Positions 55,908 to 64,000 of a stretch of DNA of 64,000 nt are shown here, piece after piece. The position numbers were made by a program, and so were the translations under genes. The notes under the pieces were generated by a model. That model did no database searches and was not told where the DNA came from. It was given only the letters and a program-made list of their open reading frames with translations. Within the stretch, counting starts at the first letter, position 1. Each line of letters starts with the position of its first letter. Source of the stretch: Gordionus sp. m RMFG-2023 (lineage: Eukaryota > Nematomorpha > Gordioida > Chordodea > Parachordodidae); assembly GCF_954871325.1 (NCBI RefSeq), contig NC_088775.1:43749561-43813560 (forward strand). Direction: 5' to 3'.

Positions 55908-57110
55908 AGACACACCAAACCTTCTTGGAAAATCTCTTAATAATTACTAATTTACGCCTGAAGGAGTCAAAGTTGTTCTCGTGAAAAAATAAAAATGGGG
56001 TATGTAAATATGGAGAGTAATGATAAATATTAATGAGAGTATGCTACCAATGTTATTTCACGGGAGCTGCTATTTTGGTGATTATATATGATAGATATCG
56101 GAGTCTTTGGCCCGAGGAGATGATCGAAAATGAAAGATTGAGAATATGGCAATTTGGTGGATTTAAAGTATCTGTAATGGGGAGAGTTAAAATTGAAATG
56201 ATATTGGGAGAAAGAGTTGAGATATTGGATTTGTGGAATATTAATCGGAGGGTTGAAGCGATAATGGGGTGGGACTGGATCACCCTAATAGGGCCATGGT
56301 ATAGTTTTTGGGGAGTATTTGCATGGTGGAGCTTATTTTTACTCCTAACTAGAAAAGATGTATATGGAGATATATCGAAGGAATACGTAGAAGCATTACC
56401 AGAATTCGAGTCAGATTTTAGTAGGAGTAGAGAGGGAAGAGAGCGAGGGAGTATCATAGAGTTAAGGGAAGAAACTGCGAGTGATAGGGGTGAGAGGAGA
56501 GTATTCTTAGGAAATGAGGTAATAAGCGAAGTTAATTCTAAGGGGGAAATAGGGGCGCATGATTATAGGGGGGTAAATAGGGGCGAATTGTTTAGATAGA
56601 AATCGGGAACAGTAAAGTGGGGACTCATTGGGGAGTTAATTGGGGGAACTCATTGGGAAGTAATCTGGGGGGGGGGCTCATTCGGAAGTAATCGGGAAGG
56701 GGGGTCATTGGGGATTAATCGGGGGTACTCATTGAGGAGTAATAGGAGAGAAATAGGATTTCATAATTCTAGGGTGAATATAGGAGAGAAATCGGGGGGA
56801 ATAATTCTAGGGAAAAAATAGGTGGGTATTTTAAGAGAAAAATTGTGGGGGGGGGGGGGGTGCTGTCAGGGGGGAAATAGGAACGGCCTTTAAGGGAAAA
56901 CGATGGGAATTCTTTAAAGGGAATTGCAACAGGAATAAACTGTGGAGACCAAGGAAATGGAACAAAAGGGTGGAAGGAAAAGCGCGTATTCGAGGAGTTG
57001 AAATGGAAAGGAAGAAAACAAATCGGCGTAACGAAACTGAGTGGCGGAATAAAGATATGGAATTGGGAATGATCAAAGTGCAAAAAGATCCTCGCCTGGA
57101 TCCAAATATT
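55908..57110 (+). mobile_element. Plus-strand Gypsy-like protease region with hydrophobic segment and G-rich tail
   Basis: 56033-56599 has retropepsin-like features on the plus strand: an active-site-like TGAAILVI, then FKVSVMGRVKIEMILGERVE and the family's closing block IMGWDWI. It is followed by a strongly hydrophobic stretch (WYSFWGVFAWWSLFLLLT) and an acidic, Arg-rich tail. From 56590 to 56860 the DNA is a G-rich run of GGGGACTCATTGGGGAGTAAT-like short repeats. The neighbouring Gypsy pieces are on the minus strand, so this piece is inverted with respect to them. Fossil. Confidence 0.55.
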
Positions 57111-57500
57111 TTTATTGCCATCATATAGTCACCATTTCCCACATTCTCTCGTTACATATTCCTTCCGGCATCTACGGCATCTAAAGCACTCCATATTTTG
57201 CTCTTCGGTTTCCTTCAAAATAGGTTCAACAATCCCTTATTTTTTCGCTCTCAATAGTCCTCAGATTCGAAGAATTCTGACCAATTACTTTCAGCGGAAA
57301 ACCTCTGGAAATTTCTCGAATTGCACTCCCCTTTATTGTGACCAAATAGTCCACACCCAGGACACCGCTATTTTTCTTGTTTTTCCAGACAGAACGGTGC
57401 TATATGACCAAATTTCCCACATTCAAAGCATTTATTTTCATGACTATTCCTTACCATATGTCCTTGTCTTCCGCAATTTTAACAATTTAAATTCATATTT
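57111..57500 (-). mobile_element. Gypsy gag zinc-knuckle region (fossil)
   Basis: Minus-strand reading shows several zinc knuckles in series: CFECGKFGHIAPFC, CPGCGLFGHNKGEC and a preceding CGRQGHM, i.e. nucleocapsid-type CCHC modules of a Gag. It belongs in orientation with Gypsy fossil E. It is decayed. Confidence 0.7.
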
Positions 57501-57584
57501 ACCCTTCCGCGAAATTTAAACCCCCGTCTCATTTCCATTCGTCTTCCATGCTGATTTTCTCTCGGTCCTCCATATGGCCCCAAC

Positions 57585-57806
57585 TAGTGTTGTTAATCGG
57601 CTCGATTTGAATCGATTTTTAAAAACGGCTAACTCAACATTTTAGCCAGAATAATATTCCATTAGCCTCGAGATTTCGCTAATAGATGTCTAAACCTTTG
57701 TGCCATATATGGGAAAAATCTTCAGGCTTACATATTATTTTTCTGAATAAAGATTGAGTTGGCCGTTTTTAAAAATCGACTTAAAATGAGCCATTTAACA
57801 ACACTA
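57585..57806. mobile_element. 222-bp hAT MITE (TAGTGTTGTTAA ends)
   Basis: The ends are TAGTGTTGTTAA and the inverse TTTAACAACACTA. Long inverted subterminal arms carry GATTTTTAAAAACGGCTAAC and its counterpart. The flanking octamers GCCCCAAC and GCCCCAAT agree at seven of eight. There is no coding content. Related ends occur at 17879, 18092 and 32824. Confidence 0.88.
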
Positions 57807-58350
57807 GCCCCAATATTTTATTATATCCAGATCCTCTATACCTATTTCCATTTTCCGGGTTATTTACCTTTTAATTTCTACTTAATCCTCCGACATCATT
57901 ATCAGTTTATCCTTTAAATTCTTTTACCGGTAACCATGTTACTCGGCCCATCATATCTTCCTCACCATTGTGTCCTTCAATTTTCAAAGTTTGCCCCTTT
58001 ATCCTTACGCTTCGGTTTCTTCTAATTCTTCTTCTCAGGATTATTACACATCTATGTTAGTAACACAATCAATGCCCCAAAGTATTATATTGTATTTCCC
58101 AGTATTCACAAATTTTAAACTTTTCATCCCCCACTCTATAAAAAGTTTATGATCAACTTCAAAATAAATATTTTGGTTATTTGTAACGTAAACAGATAAG
58201 ATAAAATCAATAGCCTAAATATTCCATGATCAACATATACATCCACCACTCACTTTTAAAAGAAACTAAACTTATATTCGATAAGATGTGGTTGCATTTA
58301 CGTCTTTAAATTTTATCACTCATGTATACGACGGTTTCTACAATGATCTC
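57807..58350. other. Segment without a recognised feature
   Basis: Pyrimidine-rich then AT-rich DNA inside the composite, probably 5' gag or leader of Gypsy fossil E on the minus strand. I cannot name a domain. Confidence 0.4.
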
Positions 58351-58354
58351 TGAA

Positions 58355-58745
58355 AAAACAGCACTTCCGCTCGATACGTTTATATAGGACAAAAATTTGG
58401 GCCGTAAATTTTGGGCAGCACTTCCGAGTAACAGGTCTATATGACAAAACATTGGGTGAATCCGTGTAACAGACATAAATTTGGACAACACTACTGTGTA
58501 ATAAATTTCTGAAAAACGGGCAGCACTTCCGTAAGATAAAACTTGGGTTTAAAATAAATTTCAGAAAAAATGGGCAGCACTTCCGTGTAATTTGGCCTCA
58601 CAGTGTACTTCTCTTGTTAAAAAAATTCACGCATTACACAAACGGTAAACTCCCACGTTAAAAAACTTATGCGTTATACAAACGGTGTCTTCCCTTTTAA
58701 AAAAAATCCCACGTTACACAAACGGTGAACTTGCATGTTATATTT
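58355..58745 (+). repeat. Two adjacent short-repeat clusters near the right terminal repeat
   Basis: Four copies of GGCAGCACTTCCG(TGTAA) spaced irregularly at 58355-58600 are followed by four copies of CACGTTACACAAACGGTGAACT-like units, about 40 bp apart, at 58625-58745. They lie just inside the right inverted terminal repeat. Nothing equivalent is seen inside the left one. Confidence 0.75.
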
Positions 58746-58805
58746 ACAAAAGGTATATAACGTCTTGGACCAATATTAAAAAAAGACTAGAACATGAAAC
58801 ACCAG

Positions 58806-59182
58806 TGAACTCGAGACCACAAAATATGAAATTAATATACTCAAAATAAGAAATCTTTTATTTATTTCTTAGTGTTAATGATTTTTGGGTTTTACATAAG
58901 CCGAAGAATAATATTTTTATAATCTAAGAATTTACTAATTTAAAAATAATAATTTCATAATCCTAGTTTTTCTTATTTTTTTCTTCTTATATACTATTTC
59001 TCCCTCTGAATAAATAAAAATTTATTAATAATCTTCCTAATCATAAAAATAAAATATACTAATTTTTTATGATAATGATGACTCGCTAAATTAACAAAAA
59101 AATGACAATGAATACACAAAATTAAAAGTTATATGACAATGAATACGCAAATTTCAAGACATATATATATATATATACAACA
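58806..59182 (-). repeat. Right inverted terminal repeat of the composite
   Basis: Inverse complement of 50871-51247. The outer end is TATATACAACA, followed by the CTATA duplication. Confidence 0.85.
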
Positions 59183-61300
59183 CTATAATCCAGTTTTGGA
59201 AGATATTAAATATCCAATACTACGTATTAATGATTTAATTTCAAAATTATCAAAAGGCAAGAAATTTACAAAGATTGATTTCAAAATCGCATTTCTTCAA
59301 ATACCTATACATAAAGAATCTAGGGATATACTCACGATATCTACGCACAAGGTATACTACAGAAATTACATAACTTCCTAAACTGCAGCTATTTTTCAAC
59401 AGACTGGACAACATATTTGGTGATATGAATGATGTCATATTTAGCATCGATGATTTGCTTATTATGGATAATAATGATGAAGCTTATTTGAACTAAATAA
59501 AAAAAGTTCTCGAGGGAAATACAAAGTATGGTCTAATACCTAATTTTGTCAAAAGTATATTTTTCAAAAATGAAATTCGTTTTTTGGGGCATGATATTGG
59601 TGCAAATAGTATACATCCTAATGGATAAAAGATAAGAGCTATTACAAACATGTCAGAACCTAAAACAAAAGTAGGATTAGCAACATTTTTGGGCATGGCT
59701 AGTTACTATCGTAAATTTTTATGGAACATTGTGGATATAGTTGACCCTTTATATAAGATAGTCAACAAAGATGATACAGGAAAATACACATCAGAAAAGC
59801 TTCGATGATTTAAAAAAGTTAACAAGTTCTCCGCCAGCGTTAAATTTTTACGATCCAGATTTACCTATAGGTATTGCAACTGACGCTTCGAAAAAGGTTT
59901 AGATGCCGTTCTATTTCATATTGAAGTAGATGATAAAGAAAAACCTATTGCTTTTGAATCAATAACTATATTACAATCAGAAACAAACTACACAAACATA
60001 AGAAAAACCTTATCTATAGTATAAAGAAATTTCAAGAATATCTCATTGGAACAAAATTTACATAATTACAGACCAGAAGCCACTCGTATTTATTTTTACA
60101 AAAGGTTTAAAAGACAATACTTCAATGTCCATGAGATTATAAAAATGGAATTTAGCGATGGGAACACACGATATCGCAATAGTTCACCAAAACAGAATAT
60201 TGTACCAGATTGTTTATCGAGATTACCATAGATGAATACAGAGGATATGATACAAAATATAGATAGTGAAAAGGTTGATAATGATTTATGGGACATACCT
60301 ATAAATTTCAAAAGGATAATGAAGGAAACGATTGTTGATAAAGAATTGATGGAAATTATTGACAATTAGAAATGGTGAGCTAATTAAAAGCAAAACTTGC
60401 AAAAATATGGAAATGAAATTTAGTTTGTGAAAGATTGCATTTTTAATGAAAATAGAATTATAATACCTCGTAGAATGAGAAATGAGATGTTACAAGAATT
60501 GCATAAAGGACATTTAGGTACTGGGGAAATCAGATTATTAGCAAGAGATTATTTATGGTGTCTTGGTATTAACATAGATATAGATCAAGAAGTGAAAAAT
60601 TGTGATTCATGCAACAAATGGGAAGACAATCATAATAATTTACAAAATCTGTGGGAAACAGCAACTAGATTGTTTGAACGTGTGCACATAGATTATGCGC
60701 AATTTAAAGAAAATAATTGAATGGTATTTGTGGATGCATATAGCAAGTTCCCGATAATTAAAAGGATGAAGAATATATCTACAGAATTTACTATCAAAGA
60801 ATTAATGAAAATCAGTTTATTTGGCATACCGTACTTATTCAAAAAAATTTGTGAGGAGCATGTGATTAAACACGTACTCACAGCTCCTCACCACCAAGTC
60901 CATTGATGAATATTGTATGAAAAGGAATATGGAAAACAGCAATAAAATAGACTTAGATATAGTTTTAGAAAAGTTCTTATTTAATTATCGAAATACTCCA
61001 AACGCTACAACCAATATGATACAGAGCAAATTAATGTATTTGAGAACAATTAGAATCGGATGGGACTTAATTAAATCACTTGAAGATAAAGATAATGAAT
61101 TAAATCGGAAAATATCGTCAAATAGAAATATCGAGATAGTTGATAAAATTTGATATGAAACTTTCATGGAAAACATATGGGACAAAGAAATCGTAACACA
61201 TAAAGATGGAAATTTATCTTACAAAATAAACACAGGAACCAACATTATAGGACATTTAGACTAGTAAAAAAGAGATTAACGAAGGTCATTTCAAATAAAA
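59183..61300 (+). mobile_element. Gypsy fossil B, rest of RT, RNase H and integrase
   Basis: Continues the RT interrupted at 50870: PVLEDIKYPILRINDLISKL, GKKFTKIDFKIAFLQIPIHK (59190-59380), then the RT palm and thumb to about 59760, an RNase H region (59830-60230), the integrase HHCC zinc finger (60427-60720, HKGHLGTGEIRLLARDYLW with CDSC), the integrase core (60721-60906) and a C-terminal stretch to about 61265. It carries several breaks. It is a different Gypsy lineage from family A, judging by its RT and integrase sequences. Confidence 0.87.
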
Positions 61301-61811
61301 ATATCGCAACAGATTTGAAAGAAATAAATTGTGATAATAACATTAGTAATTCAACATCGAGTACACAAGTTTTAGGGGAAGAAGTGGCGAACATACAAAA
61401 TCAAATACAAGTTCAAATTCAAAATTATTATCTAAGACCTATAAAATTTTTTAGTTATATAATGAATGTAAAATAAAAATTTAAAATTTTTTTAAATTAA
61501 ATATTAACATATAAAACGCGACTCGTTACCACTAGAAGAAAGTAACGAATGGAATTCCAAAAGGTAACGACATTAGTATCGACGTTACTTATGACGTTAT
61601 TTTATGGCACTACATAATACACATAAAATATATATGTAAAATTGTTTCGGAAATTGACAAAATGAAATCTGATAAACGATATCAATGGGAAAAAAATTGG
61701 AACGATGGCAATCAAGCTCAACAAACTACCAAAAAGCAACAATCTAACCAACAAGCAGAATGATCAGCGATGGATGAAAGCCGATTGGGAAAGCAGAAAA
61801 AAAGAAGGAAA
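61301..61811 (+). other. 3' untranslated part and purine tract of Gypsy fossil B
   Basis: Contains an AT-rich tail, a cluster of GTAACGA/CGTTACTT motifs at 61525-61605 that may be a small inserted hAT-like repeat, and a purine run (AAAGCAGAAAAAAAGAAGGAA) ending at 61811, immediately before the 3' LTR. Confidence 0.55.
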
Positions 61812-62025
61812 TGCTAAAGATGAAATTTTTTAAATAATTTTACTTAGTCATTTTTTTTTATTTTAGTTTTTTTTATATTTTAGTTTTACATACTTGTTTT
61901 GTTTTAAAATTATTCTTATTTAAGATTCATTCTTTATTTTTATAAAATAAAAATATAAACTTCACTTTGCATGAAGTATTTGTATACATTTTCAACGTTA
62001 TTAAGAAAATGAAAATGGGGTTATT
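61812..62025 (+). repeat. 3' LTR of Gypsy fossil B, interrupted
   Basis: Starts TGCTAAAGATGAAATTTTTT and follows the 5' LTR at 44911 for about 205 bp, through CTTCACTTTGCATGAAG, then is cut by the Merlin-like element at 62026. The remaining ~150 bp of the LTR is not in the window and should lie to the right of the hAT that starts at 63648. Confidence 0.78.
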
Positions 62026-62559
62026 GCCACTCTCAGGGGGTATATTATTTTTTTTTGTTATTATTTTTGTGTTATTTTTTTATCAATTTTTTATTTTTGC
62101 CTACAAATTAATTTTTTTTGTGAAGATTTTTAGGAGAATTTTGCCTACAAATTTAATTTTTTTTTGTGGTAAAATTTAGGAATTATTAATTCAGCAAATT
62201 TAAGATATTTTTAGGAGAATTTTGTTTACAAATTTAATTTTTTTTGTGGTAAAATATAGAACTTATTAATTCCGCAAATTTAAGATATTTTTAGGAGAAT
62301 TTTGCCTACAAATTAAATTTTTTATTTAAGTCTACAAATTTTTATTAATGTATTAGAGATAAAATAGACCCCACCTTTGAAGTTTAAGGGATTTTTAACC
62401 TTTCTAGTGAAGGGTTAAATCGGATTATAGTACGCAATTATATATAGTATTAAAATTTATACACGAAATATAGTATTAAATACCCAATTTTATTCATTAA
62501 ATTGAAATATATTATTGAAATTAATACAGTGATTTATAAAATGAATAAAAATGTCAAAA

Positions 62560-62765
62560 CGATTTAACAATTTATATTTTCTAAATCTATATTTAATAAG
62601 ATATTCATGAATATTATCCCGATCCTCATGTCTTTTGTAGTTTGCTTATAAGTCCCGCCACAGCCTTTCGACTTTTTGGGTGTGGATGGATCTGTCATTA
62701 GGATCAACAAAATTTCACGAATGATTGACCCGATAATGGAAATAATTGGCTTGTTCTAGCCTATT
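62560..62765 (-). pseudogene. Merlin-like transposase C-terminal fragment
   Basis: About 65 codons with one internal stop, carrying VNHSWNFVDPNDRSIHTQKV followed by ERLWRDL and a Lys/Arg-rich helix. In intact relatives this block includes the last acidic residue of the DDE triad (the E in the IExLWR block; here VERLWR keeps it). Too short to be active. Confidence 0.75.
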
Positions 62766-63237
62766 ATATCTAAGACAAATAGGTTTAAATTTATTACCAC
62801 TTTTGATTTACAGGAAAAATATATTTACATACCCTAATCACGAGTTAGTCAATCTTGCATTACATTATCTTTAACCACACGCAGTGTGGTATCAAATATC
62901 TTAAATAAAAATTTATAGAAAAAACTTTTTTAAATATCTTAAATAAAAAATTAAATTTGTAGGCAAAATTCTCCTAAAAATAACTTAAATATGCGGAATT
63001 AATATTTCCTATATTTTACCACAAAAAAAAATTAAATTTATAGGCAAAATTCTCCTAAATATAACTTAAATATGCGGAATTAATAATTCCTATATTTTAC
63101 CACAAAAGAAATTAAATTGTAGGCAAAAATAAAAAATTGATAAAAAAAATATCATAAAAAAAAATATCATAAAAAAATATCATAAAAAAACATAAAAAAA
63201 TAACAAAAAAAAATAATAATATACCCCCCGAGAGTGG

Positions 63238-63632
63238 GTTAATGATGCTTACTACCTTAAGGTACTACCTATCAAATTTGAATTTTGTTTATTTTTCATT
63301 TGGATAGGCACTACCAAATATATTTATAATATATATTTGAAAAATCGTGATTTTTGGAAAGCCTCTATATCTAGTCGGCAAGAGCTTGGCTTACTGATCC
63401 CATGGTCACGGATTCGAATCCCGGTAATGATTATGTTTTTTTCTTATTCTAACTTGGTGGTTCCATCCTTGGAGGATGATATATAGGAGGCCGGACTTGA
63501 CCACGTGATTCTATTATAATATATTAAATAATAAGTCTTATTAAATTTTAATAAATTTTGGTCGGTATTTAGCAAATTAGGTTAGTATTCAGAATATTTC
63601 CATACATTCACTTGGTAGTAAGCATCATTAAC
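63238..63632 (+). mobile_element. Small TIR element carrying a tRNA-like sequence
   Basis: The ends are a perfect 19-bp inverted repeat (GTTAATGATGCTTACTACC). CCCGAGAGTGG occurs on both sides as an exact 11-bp direct repeat, because the element sits in the right end of the Merlin-like transposon. The interior contains a tRNA-like segment (63360-63430) with TAGTCGGCAAGAGC and a B box GATTCGAATCC, preceded by GAAAAATCGTGATTTTTGGA as in the copy at 3684. No coding content. Confidence 0.75.
63360..63430 (+). repeat. tRNA-like (SINE-type) repeat, copy 2
   Basis: An A-box-like CTAGTCGGCAAGAGC and a B-box GATTCGAATCC with a T-stem (CACGG/CCCGG-type, imperfect). The acceptor stem is absent. Homologous to the copy at 3684-3800 through the upstream AAAAATCGT block and the downstream TTNTCTAACTTNGT block. 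Confidence 0.6.
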
Positions 63633-63647
63633 CCCGAGAGTGGCAGT

Positions 63648-64000
63648 CAGAGTTGTTAAAGTAGCGCGCTAACTCTTTTGGTAGCTATAGCTAATAGCGG
63701 CTACTTTTTTTGTAATTATTTAATTTTTTAGCGCGCTACTTTTTTTGAAAGTAGCTAAGTACCTACTTCGCTACTTTTAAGAAATATAATGAAGGTAAGT
63801 ATAAACATGAAAATTTATATATAATATCATAATTAATTTTAATTATTTATTATTTATTATTTAATTTTGAAATTAAAATATAATTTCAATTTGTAATTTA
63901 TATTTTCATTTGTATTATAAACCTAAATCACGTGTTAATAATTTAAAATGTCATCGCCTATGGATATCCAAATCGTTGAAAGTGATTCAGACAATGATAT
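63648..64000 (+). mobile_element. hAT transposon G3, left end (runs out of the window)
   Basis: Starts CAGAGTTGTTAAAG, the same terminal motif as hAT G1, followed by subterminal TAGCGCGCTA and TAGCTATAGCTAATAGC repeats. An ATG at 63948 opens a frame (MSSPMDIQIVESDSDNDM) that is plausible as the start of its transposase. The rest lies outside the window. Confidence 0.75.

Larger units (their letters stand above)
50871..59182. mobile_element. 8.3-kb composite with ~375-bp inverted terminal repeats
   Basis: 50871-51247 and 58806-59182 are inverse complements at roughly 90% identity. The outer ends are TGTTG and CAACA, and CTATA flanks both sides as an exact 5-bp duplication inside the RT of Gypsy fossil B. 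TG...CA ends with 5-bp duplications are LTR hallmarks, but the two repeats face each other and do not run in the same direction. The interior holds minus-strand Gypsy pieces (51.9-53.2, 55.3-55.9, 57.1-57.5 kb), a plus-strand protease-like piece (56.0-56.6 kb), a hAT and a MITE. It could be an LTR element with one inverted LTR, two elements joined tail to tail, or a TIR element that took in retroelements. Confidence 0.75.
62026..63644 (-). mobile_element. Merlin/ISXO2-like DNA transposon with long inverted repeats
   Basis: The ends are GCCACTCTCAGGGGGTATAT and its inverse (one mismatch), leading into inverted arms of about 300 bp. The arms contain two to three copies of an ~85-bp repeat (TTTTAGGAGAATTTTGCCTA, TTTGTGGTAAAATATAG). 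Between the arms, 62760-62560 codes on the minus strand for NYFHYRVNHSWNFVDPNDRS, IHTQKVERLWRDL and a basic tail. This matches the C-terminal DDE part of ISXO2/IS1595-type transposases, in animals the Merlin superfamily (VNH...FVDP...HTQ.IE.LWR). The N-terminal and central catalytic parts are missing. A 406-bp element sits in its right end. Confidence 0.8.

Noticed and set aside
56769-57142. Minus-strand Pro/Phe/Ser-rich frames of about 100 residues
   Set aside because: They are the inverse reading of a G-rich purine tract; the composition is low-complexity.
50871-59182. Polinton/Maverick element, suggested by long inverted terminal repeats
   Set aside because: No polymerase B, capsid or packaging ATPase sequence is visible, the duplication is 5 bp and not 6, and the ends are TG...CA.

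Overview
The window looks like nuclear DNA of an invertebrate animal. It is very AT-rich and consists mostly of transposon fossils and satellites. The single host gene I can support is split by GT-AG introns, and its encoded protein is clearly metazoan-like. Several introns are only 40-55 bp, which fits a compact lineage such as a myxozoan or flatworm, but the sequence does not settle the phylum. No prokaryotic feature is supported.

Host gene. On the minus strand, eleven exons between 39596 and 12958 encode MFSD1, a 12-TM lysosomal major-facilitator protein known in mammals as a dipeptide transporter that partners GLMP. All ten intron phases agree and the coding length is 609 codons including the stop. 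Exons 1-4 lie within 760 bp, then comes a 21.5-kb intron (38837-17314), then exons 5-11. The giant intron holds two opposed arrays of a ~300-bp satellite (18.3-21.0 and 22.7-26.2 kb), two opposed 14-bp arrays, a small LTR element (27.0-28.75 kb), a ~118-bp satellite with higher-order structure (33.6-36.5 kb) and a Ty3/Gypsy fossil (36.6-37.7 kb).

Left flank, 1-12.9 kb (downstream of MFSD1). The window opens inside a Ty3/Gypsy fossil whose 3' LTR is at 2939-3277. After it come a CTAT microsatellite, a tRNA-like repeat, a 1.9-kb hAT-type element with a perfect 8-bp target duplication (4277-6182) and a second hAT transposase fossil (6.27-7.6 kb). The stretch 7.6-12.4 kb is AT-rich with little I can name.

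Right flank, 39.6-64 kb (upstream of MFSD1). This is a pile of nested insertions. RTE-type LINE copies sit in arrays of a 14-bp repeat that also forms their 3' tails, inside a hAT-like element (39981-44869). A second Gypsy fossil runs from its 5' LTR at 44911 to its 3' LTR at 61812. It is interrupted by a hAT element (45537-49090) that is itself interrupted by another hAT (46406-47769), and by an 8.3-kb composite (50871-59182) with long inverted terminal repeats and a 5-bp duplication. That composite holds more Gypsy pieces, a hAT and a MITE. The 3' LTR is cut by a Merlin/ISXO2-like transposon with long inverted repeats (62026-63644), which carries a tRNA-like element with its own inverted ends (63238-63632). 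A further hAT begins at 63648 and leaves the window.

Recurring theme: several hAT-type ends share a short terminal motif (CAGAGTTGTTAAA or TAGTGTTGTTAA), yet each is followed by its own palindromic subterminal repeat.
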